From: Bacillus sp. HF117_J1_D
GTDB lineage: Bacteria; Bacillota; Bacilli; Bacillales; Bacillaceae_C
DNA length: 44,809 bases
Direction of reading: 5' to 3'
NCBI GenBank assembly: GCA_009928435.1
Contig: JAABNQ010000025.1
Coordinates: forward strand, 1-44,809
Position numbers and translations under genes: made by a program. Positions 37,101-44,772 of the stretch are shown here, piece by piece (within the stretch, counting starts at the first letter, position 1; each line of letters opens with the position of its first letter). Below the pieces are notes generated by a model that searched no databases, was not told where the DNA came from, and was given only the letters and a program-made list of their open reading frames with translations.

Positions 37101-37819
37101 ATTTAGCTACATCAAGGATATTCGGACCAGCCTCCGGGGAATATGGAACTGGAATTAATCATTTGATTGAGGATGGTAACTGGATAGATGAGAAAGAGCT
37201 AGGAGAAATGTACAAACAACATGCTCAGTATGTCTATAGTAAATTAAGAAGAGGAGTAAGTGTTCCTAATTTATATGATATCCAAATGGAAGCAACCGAT
37301 ATTGTTTCACAGTTACGAGCCAGCCACGAATATGAAATTACGGATGTTGATGACTATTATAGTTTCTTTGGAGGACTTGCGAAATCAATTGAAAAAGCAA
37401 AAGGTGAACATGTCGAGATTTATATTACAGACGCGACACAGCCAACACCACATACAGAAGATGTAAAACATGCCATTAATAGAGGGGTCAGAACACGCTT
37501 GACAAACCCGAAATGGATAGAAGGGCTACTTAAACATCCCTACCATGGTGTACAACGAATGGCTCAGCAAACAGAGAACTTACTGGGCTTGGCTGCAACA
37601 ACGAATAAAGTAGAAAATTGGATTTTTTCCCATGTTCATGACACGTATATAGAAGATAAAGTATTTCAGGAAAAGATCCGTCAGGCAAATCCCCATGCCT
37701 ATCATCATTTACTAGAAACGCTGGTGGAAGTATCAGAACGAGGATATTGGAACCCTTCCGAAGCAGAGTGGCAAAATTTAAAAGAAGCATTTCTGGAAAC
37801 AGAAGCCCAAATGGAGTAA
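34154..37819 (+). CDS. CobN/ChlH-like metallochelatase catalytic subunit
   Basis: 1221 residues, the size of CobN and BchH. Recognisable blocks are the N-terminal MHIIFATASSG strand, FGSGPRGGD near 290, ALIGYNYPPGEGDLFGGSFLD near 403, HIGTHGTLEYLPGKENGMS near 566, the NLYQFDPRSVPS block near 827 and MSGVFRDLFPNVIDALN near 926. CobN inserts cobalt into hydrogenobyrinate diamide, ChlH magnesium into protoporphyrin; the metal and macrocycle here are unknown. GGAAGGGAG precedes ATG 34154 after a 59-base gap. It is the last gene of the island, and no terminator is evident after it. Confidence 0.9.
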   Translation: MHIIFATASSGTLADAVKAHEKITETYSELELSLFLTEQPLSAEQWTRFESVCKSANLFIYDPHAVENDVVMKMVEIANKYDCDQISLMINGAKWEKFIRFGAIRGEDIQIQSQSGVIALSHEAKGLNLTERQIKEQAVANYQQIKSYWHASGIANWQELMYFTAELYGDTNVPKAKTPNYIERTGIIDPRTGAYFSSAEAFLRDTKEDVSKPKIVFFYIATQSRVKSADIIAELIERLRPIATVIPIGVTSIMKIDLENLEDVFSEILHDVHLIVNFIGFRFGSGPRGGDKREVTDWLEKLNIPMLHPFFLTRTTVEEWEEVKGLSPVEAMVNVVLPELDGAIETYPIAAIQSVGFNEVYQFEKKELVLIEERVDYFLNRIKRWLHLRKTNNDQKRIALIGYNYPPGEGDLFGGSFLDTFRSISALLNKLADEGYQVKRMTEDELERRFRQNQLFNEASWGIEEDLDQRLLYPVSKMKDAWNNQHDSERMKNNWGEYPGDIMTNGEDFFIPGFINGNVFIGLQPSRNGANQDSSANYHDQSTPPHYQYQAFYAWLEKEFKSDAIVHIGTHGTLEYLPGKENGMSSQCYPDQLVQSLPHFYFYYIGNPSEAMLAKRRTHAVLSSYQAPPFKDGGLHGDYEELEHLLHEYREAQQLDPLRCEEILKNIQEIADGNGFSHQPLEDIEQELQRMQHALIPYGLHIIGEGMKHGDAIQHTVYTLRKEYKGNTLKQLISQLRPELQGEDAALEKIAASVLRDYVESKRLPNVQDDSLAEALTHILDYGESIYHKVRNTEELSSINNALNGGYLPAKLAGDVYKNPESLPTGANLYQFDPRSVPSSSAVTRGTEIAKATIAQFQNTNGKIPHTVACVLWGIETSRTQGEKIGQILEYVGAKAVKHSAASNTSFELIPISKLGRPRMNVVISMSGVFRDLFPNVIDALNDLFEELSLADEPEEDNYFKSFTLKVQKQLLNEGYEEADAFDLATSRIFGPASGEYGTGINHLIEDGNWIDEKELGEMYKQHAQYVYSKLRRGVSVPNLYDIQMEATDIVSQLRASHEYEITDVDDYYSFFGGLAKSIEKAKGEHVEIYITDATQPTPHTEDVKHAINRGVRTRLTNPKWIEGLLKHPYHGVQRMAQQTENLLGLAATTNKVENWIFSHVHDTYIEDKVFQEKIRQANPHAYHHLLETLVEVSERGYWNPSEAEWQNLKEAFLETEAQME

Positions 37820-37884
37820 CTCATAAAAGTATTGTGGCTAAGATGATGTGCCGCCTTCCTATAGCAAAAGGATTAACAAATTGC

Positions 37885-37944
37885 ATGGAAATTAACACTT
37901 TAAGTAGTGAGTATGACTTTGATGAGACATTTAAGGGGAATTAA
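37885..37944 (+). pseudogene. Possible remnant of a DUF302-like gene
   Basis: The 19-residue frame MEINTLSSEYDFDETFKGN recalls the N-terminus of DUF302 proteins (a YxFDET motif followed by a helix), but it stops straight after it. An in-frame ATG at 37843 lengthens it without adding recognisable sequence. The ribosome site is weak. The match is short and may be chance. Confidence 0.2.
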
Positions 37945-38113
37945 ACTTTGCTCAAGCACCGTAATCATTTCTTCTGAAAGTTTAGTTTCTGTTGCTTTCT
38001 AATTAGAAGTTTAATCATTAACCTAAGTTTATGAGGTTTTGTCGTCGTTATCCTGATGTGGACACCATCGGCGTAAGGCTGAACTAAATATCGCATTGAA
38101 ACGGGCTTAAACG
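37945..38113. other. Non-coding stretch at right edge of the island
   Basis: Short competing frames only, for example 38031-38087, and a different frame ending KAELNIALKRA at 38110. It looks like decayed coding sequence between the chelatase operon and the hisS promoter. Confidence 0.35.
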
Positions 38114-38116
38114 TTG
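38096..38116 (+). repeat. Right copy of direct repeat flanking the island
   Basis: TTGAAACGGGCTTAAACGTTG matches the left copy at 27044-27063 except for one extra A and one G/C change. Its last bases form part of the hisS -35 element. Confidence 0.5.
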
Positions 38117-38142
38117 ACAAAAGTGGTATACGTTCGTATGAT
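38114..38142 (+). promoter_or_regulatory. hisS-aspS promoter
   Basis: TTGACA (38114-38119), exactly 17 bases, TATGAT (38137-38142), immediately upstream of the T-box leader. Confidence 0.85.
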
Positions 38143-38149
38143 TATATAG

Positions 38150-38427
38150 ATAAATTACAGATAGCTCATCCGATGAGGGAGAGAGTAACCGGGAGCGGTT
38201 TGTTCAGAGAGGAAATATCCAGGCTGAAAATATTTCCGCAAATTGCCCCGATGAAAGACACTCCTTAGGATTCCTCTTTGAACAGCTTTATGGCTCGGTA
38301 GGAGAAGGACGCTTACAGGCGTTATGTGAAAAAGTGAAAGTGATGATCGCTTTTAAAAAGGGTGGCACCGCGGGAAATACTCTCGTCCCTTGTTTTTCGA
38401 AACAAGAGACTGGGAGTTTTTTGTTTT
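38150..38427 (+). promoter_or_regulatory. T-box riboswitch of hisS-aspS
   Basis: The leader has a Stem I with GAGAGAGTAA near 38180, a GAAAGACAC specifier region at 38253-38261, the invariant T-box GGGTGGCACCGCGGG (38360-38374) and a terminator stem, CTC...GGGAG plus a T-run (38380-38422). Uncharged tRNA pairs with the specifier and with the T-box bulge, favouring antitermination. GAC (38257-38259, Asp) is followed by A, as is usual for specifiers; an overlapping CAC (38259-38261, His) is also present. Confidence 0.93.
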
Positions 38428-38459
38428 TTTATCTGGAATGATAGAAAGGAGAAATGAGG

Positions 38460-39725
38460 TTGTCAATTCAAATACCTAGAGGTACGCAGGATATTCTTCC
38501 AGGAGAAATTGAAAAGTGGCAGTTCATTGAAAAAAAAGCCAAAGATATTTGCAGAAGATATCTCTACAAAGAAATGAGGACTCCGATTTTTGAGCATACG
38601 GAGCTTTTTCAACGGAGTGTTGGGGACACAACGGATATTGTCCAAAAAGAGATGTATACCTTTGAAGACAGAGGTGGCCGGAGTCTGACATTGCGTCCTG
38701 AGGGGACAGCTGCAGTCGTTCGCTCTTACGCTGAAAATAAAATGTACGGGCAAGCAGTCCAGCCTGTCAAGCTTTACTATTTTGGACCAATGTTTCGTTA
38801 TGAGCGTCCGCAGGCAGGTCGTTTCCGCCAGTTTGTTCAATTTGGTGTAGAAGCCATTGGAAGCGACGATCCTGCTATTGATGCAGAAGTCATTTCACTC
38901 GCTATGGAGCTATATAGAGAAGTCGGCCTGAAAAAGCTTCGATTAGTCATCAATAGCCTCGGGGACAGCTCCAGTAGAAAAGCACACAGGGATGCGCTTG
39001 TCGCTCATTTTCAGCCGAGGATCGGGGAGTTCTGTAGTGATTGTCAGCAGCGCCTTGAGACGAACCCATTGAGGATTTTGGACTGTAAACGAGATCGGGA
39101 TCACGAGCTGATGACGTCTGCCCCTTCCATACTTGATTATTTGAACGAAGAATCAAGACATTACTTCGAAACTGTGAAAAAGCATTTGTCTGATATGAAA
39201 ATCGAGTTTGTGGTGGATCCCACTCTTGTTAGAGGATTAGATTATTACAATCACACAGCTTTTGAAATTATGAGTGAGGCTGATGGCTTCGGTGCCATTA
39301 CTACTTTGTGCGGTGGGGGAAGATACAATGGTCTCGTACAGGATGTGGGTGGTCCTGATCAACCTGGAATCGGCTTTGCGCTTAGCATTGAACGACTATT
39401 AAGTGCACTTGATGCAGAAGGAGTTGCCCTTCCTCACGAAACAACTGTTGATTGTTATATTATTGCCCTTGGTGACAAGGCAATGGATTATACTGTTCCT
39501 CTTTTACAAGAGCTTCGCAGAGCAGGCCTTTCTGCTGAAAAAGATTATATGGGGCGCAAGATGAAAGCTCAATTCAAAGCTGCTGAACGAGTCAACGCCA
39601 AATATGTCCTGATTATTGGAGATGAGGAACTGGAAAAAGGAACAGCGGTTCTCAAAAATCTGCAAACGGGCGAACAGGAAAATGTTCCGCTTGACAATAT
39701 TGTTGAATTTTTAAATAGAGGATGA
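38460..39725 (+). CDS. hisS: Histidyl-tRNA synthetase
   Basis: 421 residues. TTG 38460 is preferred (AAGGAG is 8 bases upstream) and gives [15 protein letters not shown] at the family start; ATG 38454 is too near the site. Class II synthetase with motif 2 in [24 protein letters not shown], the histidine-specific blocks [15 protein letters not shown] and CGGGRYNGL, motif 3 [12 protein letters not shown] and a C-terminal anticodon-binding domain (about 325-421). It charges tRNA-His and is in an operon with aspS under one T-box. Confidence 0.97.
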   Translation: MSIQIPRGTQDILPGEIEKWQFIEKKAKDICRRYLYKEMRTPIFEHTELFQRSVGDTTDIVQKEMYTFEDRGGRSLTLRPEGTAAVVRSYAENKMYGQAVQPVKLYYFGPMFRYERPQAGRFRQFVQFGVEAIGSDDPAIDAEVISLAMELYREVGLKKLRLVINSLGDSSSRKAHRDALVAHFQPRIGEFCSDCQQRLETNPLRILDCKRDRDHELMTSAPSILDYLNEESRHYFETVKKHLSDMKIEFVVDPTLVRGLDYYNHTAFEIMSEADGFGAITTLCGGGRYNGLVQDVGGPDQPGIGFALSIERLLSALDAEGVALPHETTVDCYIIALGDKAMDYTVPLLQELRRAGLSAEKDYMGRKMKAQFKAAERVNAKYVLIIGDEELEKGTAVLKNLQTGEQENVPLDNIVEFLNRG

Positions 39726-39741
39726 CAAGGAGAGTTTGCTT

Positions 39742-41514
39742 ATGTTTGGAAGAACTTATTATTGTGGAGAAATTACAGAAAAGGCAATTGGAGAATCCAT
39801 TCAATTAAAAGGCTGGGTACAAAGACGCCGTGACTTAGGCGGTTTAATTTTCATTGATCTTCGTGACCGCACTGGCGTCGTTCAAATTGTTTTTAACCCG
39901 GGAGTATCAAAAGAAGCGCTAGAAACTGCCGAAACTCTTAGAAACGAGTTTGTTATTGACGTGAAAGGCGAAGTGGTGAAACGGGAAGAATCCACTTTTA
40001 ACCCCAAAATAAAAACAGGGACAATCGAAGTAATTGTCAACGAAGTAACCATTATTAATAAAGCAAAAACACCTCCATTTATGATTGAGGACAAAACAGA
40101 TGCAGCGGAGGATATCCGTTTAAAATACCGTTATCTGGACTTGCGTCGATCCGAGATGTTCGAAGTGCTGAAGATGCGTCATGATGTCACAAAAACAATC
40201 CGGCATTACTTGGATGAAAATGGTTTTCTTGATATAGAAACGCCGATGCTGACGAAAAGCACTCCGGAAGGAGCCAGGGACTATCTTGTTCCGAGCCGTG
40301 TCCACCCAGGTGAGTTTTACGCACTGCCGCAGTCTCCACAGCTGTTTAAACAACTTCTGATGGTGAGCGGGTTTGATAAATACTATCAGATCGCTCGTTG
40401 CTTCAGAGACGAAGATCTGCGGGCGGATCGTCAGCCTGAATTCACTCAAGTGGATATTGAAGCAAGCTTTATGGATCAAAAGGACATCATGGAAATGGTC
40501 GAAAAAATGGTGACTAAAATCATGAAAGATGTGAAGGGAATTGATGTTCCAGAGCACTTCCCAGTGATGACCTATGATGAGGCAATGGCGCGTTTCGGTT
40601 CTGATAAACCGGATACCCGTTTTGAAATGGAGCTTCAGGATGTTTCTGAAATCGTGAAGGATTCAGGATTCAAAGTATTCTCCGGAGCAGTTCAATCTGG
40701 AGGACAGGTAAAATCCATTGTTGTCAAACAGGCAGCAGAAAAGTATTCCAGAAAAGATATTGATGCACTCGGTGAATTCGCCGCCATTTACGGAGCAAAA
40801 GGGCTTGCTTGGATGAAAGTTGAAGAAGATGGCATTAAAGGGCCGATCGCTAAATTCTTTAATGAAGAAGAAGTCAAGCAGCTTACAACTTTCCTTCAAG
40901 CAGAAGTCGGAGATATCATTCTTTATGTTGCTGACAAAAAGAGTGTAGTCGCTGACGCGCTCAATGCTTTAAGGTTGAAGCTTGGCAAGGAGCTTGGACT
41001 CATTGATGAATCCAAATTTAATTTCCTTTGGGTAGTTGACTGGCCGCTATTAGAATATGATGAAGAAGAAGGGCGCTATACTGCAGCACATCATCCATTT
41101 ACAATGCCTGTCAGGGAAGATGTCGAATACCTTGAAACAAACCCTGAGCGTGTACGTGCTCAAGCCTATGACCTTGTGTTAAATGGATATGAGCTTGGGG
41201 GAGGTTCATTAAGGATTTTTGAAAGAGATGTACAGGAGAAAATGTTCAAAGCTCTTGGATTCTCGCAGGAGGAGGCTCAGGAGAAGTTTGGCTTTTTACT
41301 TGAAGCCTTTGAATACGGAACTCCGCCTCATGGAGGGATCGCGCTAGGTCTTGACAGAATGGTGATGCTTCTAGCTGGACGGTCAAGCCTCAGGGATACG
41401 ATTGCTTTTCCGAAGACGGCAAGTGCCAGCGATCTTCTAATGAAAGCACCGGACGAAGTGGATAGCAAACAATTAAGAGAATTGCACCTTCAGGTTGATC
41501 AGAAGAAAATATAA
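39742..41514 (+). CDS. aspS: Aspartyl-tRNA synthetase
   Basis: 590 residues from ATG 39742, with AAGGAGAG upstream. An N-terminal OB-fold binds the anticodon ([23 protein letters not shown]), the class II core has motif 2 ([24 protein letters not shown]), the bacterial GAD insertion domain (about 290-410) follows, and motif 3 reads [15 protein letters not shown]. It aminoacylates tRNA-Asp. The 16-base gap after hisS implies co-transcription. The 6S RNA gene follows. Confidence 0.97.
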   Translation: MFGRTYYCGEITEKAIGESIQLKGWVQRRRDLGGLIFIDLRDRTGVVQIVFNPGVSKEALETAETLRNEFVIDVKGEVVKREESTFNPKIKTGTIEVIVNEVTIINKAKTPPFMIEDKTDAAEDIRLKYRYLDLRRSEMFEVLKMRHDVTKTIRHYLDENGFLDIETPMLTKSTPEGARDYLVPSRVHPGEFYALPQSPQLFKQLLMVSGFDKYYQIARCFRDEDLRADRQPEFTQVDIEASFMDQKDIMEMVEKMVTKIMKDVKGIDVPEHFPVMTYDEAMARFGSDKPDTRFEMELQDVSEIVKDSGFKVFSGAVQSGGQVKSIVVKQAAEKYSRKDIDALGEFAAIYGAKGLAWMKVEEDGIKGPIAKFFNEEEVKQLTTFLQAEVGDIILYVADKKSVVADALNALRLKLGKELGLIDESKFNFLWVVDWPLLEYDEEEGRYTAAHHPFTMPVREDVEYLETNPERVRAQAYDLVLNGYELGGGSLRIFERDVQEKMFKALGFSQEEAQEKFGFLLEAFEYGTPPHGGIALGLDRMVMLLAGRSSLRDTIAFPKTASASDLLMKAPDEVDSKQLRELHLQVDQKKI

Positions 41515-41539
41515 ATGGGAAACCTGTCAATTGTTTCGT

Positions 41540-41568
41540 TTGATATATTATTCGTCGTGTGATAATAT
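41540..41568 (+). promoter_or_regulatory. 6S RNA promoter
   Basis: TTGATA (41540-41545), 17 bases, TAATAT (41563-41568), about 12 bases before the predicted 6S 5' end. Confidence 0.55.
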
Positions 41569-41580
41569 TTAAGCAATAAG

Positions 41581-41769
41581 AAAGTCCTGATGTGTTCGTC
41601 TAAATACCTTATCGTTTTGACCGACAAGTTTTAACTACGGGAGCTTGGAGTTTTCAAATCAATGGCATGCCTTTGGTTAAAGGACGCTTGAGATTCGGAG
41701 CAGGGCACCCACCTGCCGAGAGCGGGTTCAAAACAAAGGATCTTCATGACGGCACAATTGGGACTTTTT
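41581..41769 (+). ncRNA. bsrA: 6S RNA (6S-1/BsrA type)
   Basis: The 5' end AAAGTCCTGATGTGTTCGTC pairs with the 3' end GACGGCACAATTGGGACTTT, closing a rod of about 190 bases with a central open region, the standard fold that mimics an open promoter and binds sigma-A RNA polymerase. The start AAAGTCCTGATGTGTT is that of B. subtilis 6S-1, and the place between aspS and yrvM (tcdA) is the same. Exact ends are estimates. Confidence 0.9.
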
Positions 41770-41780
41770 ATTTTTACCAG

Positions 41781-41816
41781 AAAAAGCAGTCTGCATTAGA
41801 GGCGGATTGCTTTTTT
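41781..41816 (+). terminator. Terminator of 6S RNA
   Basis: AAAAAGCAGTC pairs imperfectly with GGATTGCTTTTTT, ending in a T-run, just downstream of the 6S 3' end. Confidence 0.7.
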
Positions 41817-41883
41817 ACTTGCAAAACATTTCTATTTACATTAATCTTAGTCCAGAATTTATTTCATGCTGGAGATGATTTTC

Positions 41884-42648
41884 ATGCTGCATCAGTTTTC
41901 GCGCAATGAATTGGCGATAGGAAAAGAAGGATTGGAAATATTGAGAAGCAGCACAGTTGCTGTTCTAGGAATCGGCGGAGTTGGTTCATTTTCCGCAGAG
42001 GCACTTGCGAGGTCAGGTGTTGGCAAATTGATTCTTGTTGATAAAGACAATGTGGATATCACGAATGTTAATAGACAGGTTATTGCTTTGCTGTCAACTA
42101 TTGGAAAGCCGAAAGCGGATTTGATGAAAGAAAGGATAAAAGACATTAATCCAGAATGCGAAGTCGTTTCTTTAAAGATGTTTTATACGGAAGAGACATA
42201 TGAGGAATTCTTTTCACATGATCTTGATTTTGTCGTGGATGCTTCTGATACGATTTCTTATAAAATTCATCTGATTAAGGAATGTCTTAAAAGGGATATC
42301 CCAATGATCTCAAGCATGGGTGCCGCCAATAAGATGGACCCGACCCGGTTCATGATCAAGGATATTTTTAAAACGCATACTGATCCGATTGCAAAGGTGA
42401 TCAGGACAAGGCTTAGAAAAGATGGAATTAAAAAAGGAATTCCTGTTGTATTCTCAGATGAAAGTCCGATTGTCGTCAAGGAAAATGTGGTTCAAGAAGT
42501 CGGAAAGCAGGATTCCGATATTAGGAAGGCGAAAATGCCGCCTTCATCTAATGCTTTCGTTCCTTCAACTGCCGGTTTAATTATGGCAAGCCATGTCGTA
42601 AGGGAGCTTTTGAAGGGTATCCATATCGAGCGGGTTAATAATGGTTGA
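41884..42648 (+). CDS. tcdA: tRNA threonylcarbamoyladenosine dehydratase TcdA
   Basis: 254 residues from ATG 41884, with GGAGATGA upstream; the earlier ATG 41866 has no site. E1-like ThiF fold with the nucleotide loop VLGIGGVGSFSAEALARSGVG (about 27-47), the VDKDNVDITNVNRQ block and the DASDTISYKIHLI and SSMGAANKMDP segments. It uses ATP to convert t6A-37 of tRNA to its cyclic form. It corresponds to yrvM and is convergent with rarA. Confidence 0.93.
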   Translation: MLHQFSRNELAIGKEGLEILRSSTVAVLGIGGVGSFSAEALARSGVGKLILVDKDNVDITNVNRQVIALLSTIGKPKADLMKERIKDINPECEVVSLKMFYTEETYEEFFSHDLDFVVDASDTISYKIHLIKECLKRDIPMISSMGAANKMDPTRFMIKDIFKTHTDPIAKVIRTRLRKDGIKKGIPVVFSDESPIVVKENVVQEVGKQDSDIRKAKMPPSSNAFVPSTAGLIMASHVVRELLKGIHIERVNNG

Positions 42649-42657
42649 AAAAAACGG

Positions 42658-42677
42658 ACGGGACTGTGAGGTCCCGT
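42658..42677. terminator. Hairpin between tcdA and rarA
   Basis: ACGGGAC (42658-42664) pairs with GTCCCGT (42671-42677), loop of six. A-run upstream, moderate T content downstream; probably bidirectional. Confidence 0.65.
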
Positions 42678-42685
42678 AGTTTATT

Positions 42686-43957
42686 TCAATCGTTATTTTG
42701 GATCTTTTCATAAACAGCTGCCAAAGCCTGCTCGAATTTGCCTGTTTTTTTAGGTTTATAATACTCTTTTCCTTTTATTTTATCAGGTAGATATTGTTGT
42801 TTGACCCAGCCGGATTCATAGTTGTGTGGATATTTATAGTCAATTCCCCTTCCCAATGATTTTGCTCCCTTATAATGAGCGTCTTTTAAATGGAGAGGAA
42901 CTTCTCCACTTTTTCCTGATCGGATATCGCTTAGCGCTTCGTCCATCGCTTTATAGGCGGAATTGGATTTTGGAGACAGGCAGAGCTCAATCACTGCGTT
43001 TGCTAACGGAATACGGGCTTCAGGAAAACCGATTTTTTCTGCCGTTTGTACCGCGGCGAGAGCTCTTGGTCCAGCTTGTGGATTAGCGAGACCAATATCT
43101 TCATACGCGGTGACAAGCAATCTTCTGGAGATGCTTGGCAAATCGCCTGCCTCAATCATTCTACCGAGGTAATGTAAAGCGGCATTCACATCACTGCCAC
43201 GGATTGATTTTTGAAAAGCGCTTAAAACATCATAATGAGCATCGCCATCTTTATCATGGGAGAAAGCTTTTTTCTGAAGGCATTCTTCAGCCACTTCCAC
43301 TGTAATATGAATTACCTCGTCCTTATTTGGCTCAGTTGAAAGAACGGCTAGTTCAAGTGCATTCAAAGAGCTTCTTACATCCCCCCCGCTCGCGGAAGCA
43401 AAGTGATGAAGGGCATTTTGGTCTAAGTTTATTTCGTATTTGCCAAGGCCACGCTTTTCGTCATGAAGGGCTCTTTCAATTGCCTTGAAAATATCAGGCT
43501 CTTCCAAAGGAAAAAGCTCAAAGATCTGACAACGACTCCTGATAGCAGGATTAATTGCATGATAAGGGTTACTTGTAGTAGCGCCGATTAGAATGATCAT
43601 GCCATTTTCCAAGTAGGGGAGCAGGAAATCTTGCTTTCCTTTGTCAAGGCGGTGAACCTCATCCAACAATAGAATCACTTTTCCGCTCATTTTCGCTTCT
43701 GCGGCAACGATCTCCATATCCTTTTTATTATTCGTTACTGCATTTAAGGAACGGAAGGCATAGTTGGTGCTTCCAGCAATGGCACTTGCTATTGATGTTT
43801 TTCCGATTCCTGGGGGGCCATATAAAATCATGGATGAAAGCTGTTTTGCTTTTACCATCCTAGAAATAATTTTTCCTTCTCCGACAAGATGTTGCTGACC
43901 GACTAGTTCATCAATCGTTCTTGGACGCATCCGAAAGGCCAAAGGTTGTGCGTTCAT
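42686..43957 (-). CDS. rarA: Replication-associated recombination protein RarA (MgsA)
   Basis: 423 residues. AAA+ ATPase with Walker A GPPGIGKTS (about 47-55), Walker B ILLLDEVHRL (about 95-104), sensor GATTSNP and the arginine region NPAIRSRCQIFEL, then the MgsA C-terminal tetramerisation domain with the blocks AFQKSIRGSDVNAALHYLGRM and YEDIGLANPQA. It acts at stalled forks, linked to single-strand-binding protein. ATG 43957 follows GGAGAGGATG. It corresponds to yrvN. Confidence 0.95.
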   Translation of the reverse strand: MNAQPLAFRMRPRTIDELVGQQHLVGEGKIISRMVKAKQLSSMILYGPPGIGKTSIASAIAGSTNYAFRSLNAVTNNKKDMEIVAAEAKMSGKVILLLDEVHRLDKGKQDFLLPYLENGMIILIGATTSNPYHAINPAIRSRCQIFELFPLEEPDIFKAIERALHDEKRGLGKYEINLDQNALHHFASASGGDVRSSLNALELAVLSTEPNKDEVIHITVEVAEECLQKKAFSHDKDGDAHYDVLSAFQKSIRGSDVNAALHYLGRMIEAGDLPSISRRLLVTAYEDIGLANPQAGPRALAAVQTAEKIGFPEARIPLANAVIELCLSPKSNSAYKAMDEALSDIRSGKSGEVPLHLKDAHYKGAKSLGRGIDYKYPHNYESGWVKQQYLPDKIKGKEYYKPKKTGKFEQALAAVYEKIQNND

Positions 43958-44006
43958 GACATCCTCTCCAAACTGCTGTCTTGTTTTCTGTATAGAAAAA
44001 ATGTGA

Positions 44007-44029
44007 GGCTAAATAATAATTGTTTAGCC
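44007..44029. repeat. Inverted repeat between rarA and the YczE-like gene
   Basis: GGCTAAA (44007-44013) pairs with TTTAGCC (44023-44029) around an AT-rich 9-base loop. It lies in the divergent intergenic region, upstream of rarA on the minus strand, and may be a leader stem or operator. Confidence 0.4.
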
Positions 44030-44093
44030 CCAGAAAGATCAACGCTTCTATCATACCAAACTTGCGTGCTATATGCATTTTGGATAGGGGTTA

Positions 44094-44102
44094 TGTTATA
44101 AT
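44094..44102 (+). promoter_or_regulatory. Extended -10 promoter for the YczE-like gene
   Basis: TGTTATAAT is an extended -10 element; the -35 region (TGCATT at 44074-44079) is poor. Transcription from here would start after ATG 44101, which supports TTG 44128 as the true start. Confidence 0.5.
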
Positions 44103-44127
44103 GAAGCAATGCAAAGGGGTAGGAGAC

Positions 44128-44772
44128 TTGAAAAAAAGAGATCAATTACCAAAGAGGTTTATTTTGTTTATTGTTGGGCTTCTTGTGATGTCGCTCGGAA
44201 TTGCTCTGATGATTGTCTCTGATTTTGGGGCGTCTCCATGGGATGTTCTTCATGTGGGTCTTTATTATCAGTTTGGTCTAACAATCGGGACATGGAGTAT
44301 TATCGTCGGTTTTGTCGTACTGGGCAGTGCCGGTTTAATGATGAAAGAGTGGCCGCAGTTCGGTGCTTATTTAAATATGATTGTCGTTGGGATATTTATT
44401 GATATGTTCATGATGCTTCCATTCATGACCGAACCCGAAACATGGCTGGGAAAAGGAATTATGTTTATGGGAGGAATGGTCATCTACGCTTATGGCATGG
44501 GAGTCTATTTGTCTGCAGAGCTTGGAGCTGGTCCAAGAGACAGCTTTATGCTGGCATTGACTGCTAAGACGAAGTGGAAAGTCTCCAATGCGAGACGGTT
44601 GATGGAAGTAGGGGTTTTGGTAATTGGATGGTTACTCGGAGGTCCTATTTTTATCGGAACGATCGTATTCAGTATTGCTGCAGGTACTTTCATCGGTATT
44701 GCTTTGCCACAATGCCAGACGCTTACAAATAAATGGTTGAAAAATACAGTAAAACCTGAATCCGTGACGTAG
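44128..44772 (+). CDS. YczE/YitT-type integral membrane protein
   Basis: 214 residues from TTG 44128, with AAAGGGG 8 bases upstream. Five to six transmembrane helices; the opening FILFIVGLLVMSLGIALMI and the blocks DFGASPWDVLHVGL and ELGAGPRDSFMLAL show the internal repeat of GA(S/G)P motifs typical of YczE/YyaS/YitT proteins. Family members are of uncertain function; B. subtilis YczE is needed for surfactin-type antibiotic output. It interrupts the rarA-cymR junction seen in B. subtilis. The window ends 37 bases after its stop. Confidence 0.85.
   Translation: MKKRDQLPKRFILFIVGLLVMSLGIALMIVSDFGASPWDVLHVGLYYQFGLTIGTWSIIVGFVVLGSAGLMMKEWPQFGAYLNMIVVGIFIDMFMMLPFMTEPETWLGKGIMFMGGMVIYAYGMGVYLSAELGAGPRDSFMLALTAKTKWKVSNARRLMEVGVLVIGWLLGGPIFIGTIVFSIAAGTFIGIALPQCQTLTNKWLKNTVKPESVT

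Noticed and set aside
38031-38110. Short frames MRFCRRYPDVDTIGVRLN and a competing frame ending KAELNIALKRA
   Set aside because: They overlap in different frames, lack ribosome sites and look like decayed sequence.
27060-38116. Integrase, transposase or tRNA attachment site for the island
   Set aside because: None is visible; only the short direct repeat supports an insertion.
41667-41909. 80-residue ORF
   Set aside because: It lies inside the 6S RNA gene and its terminator.
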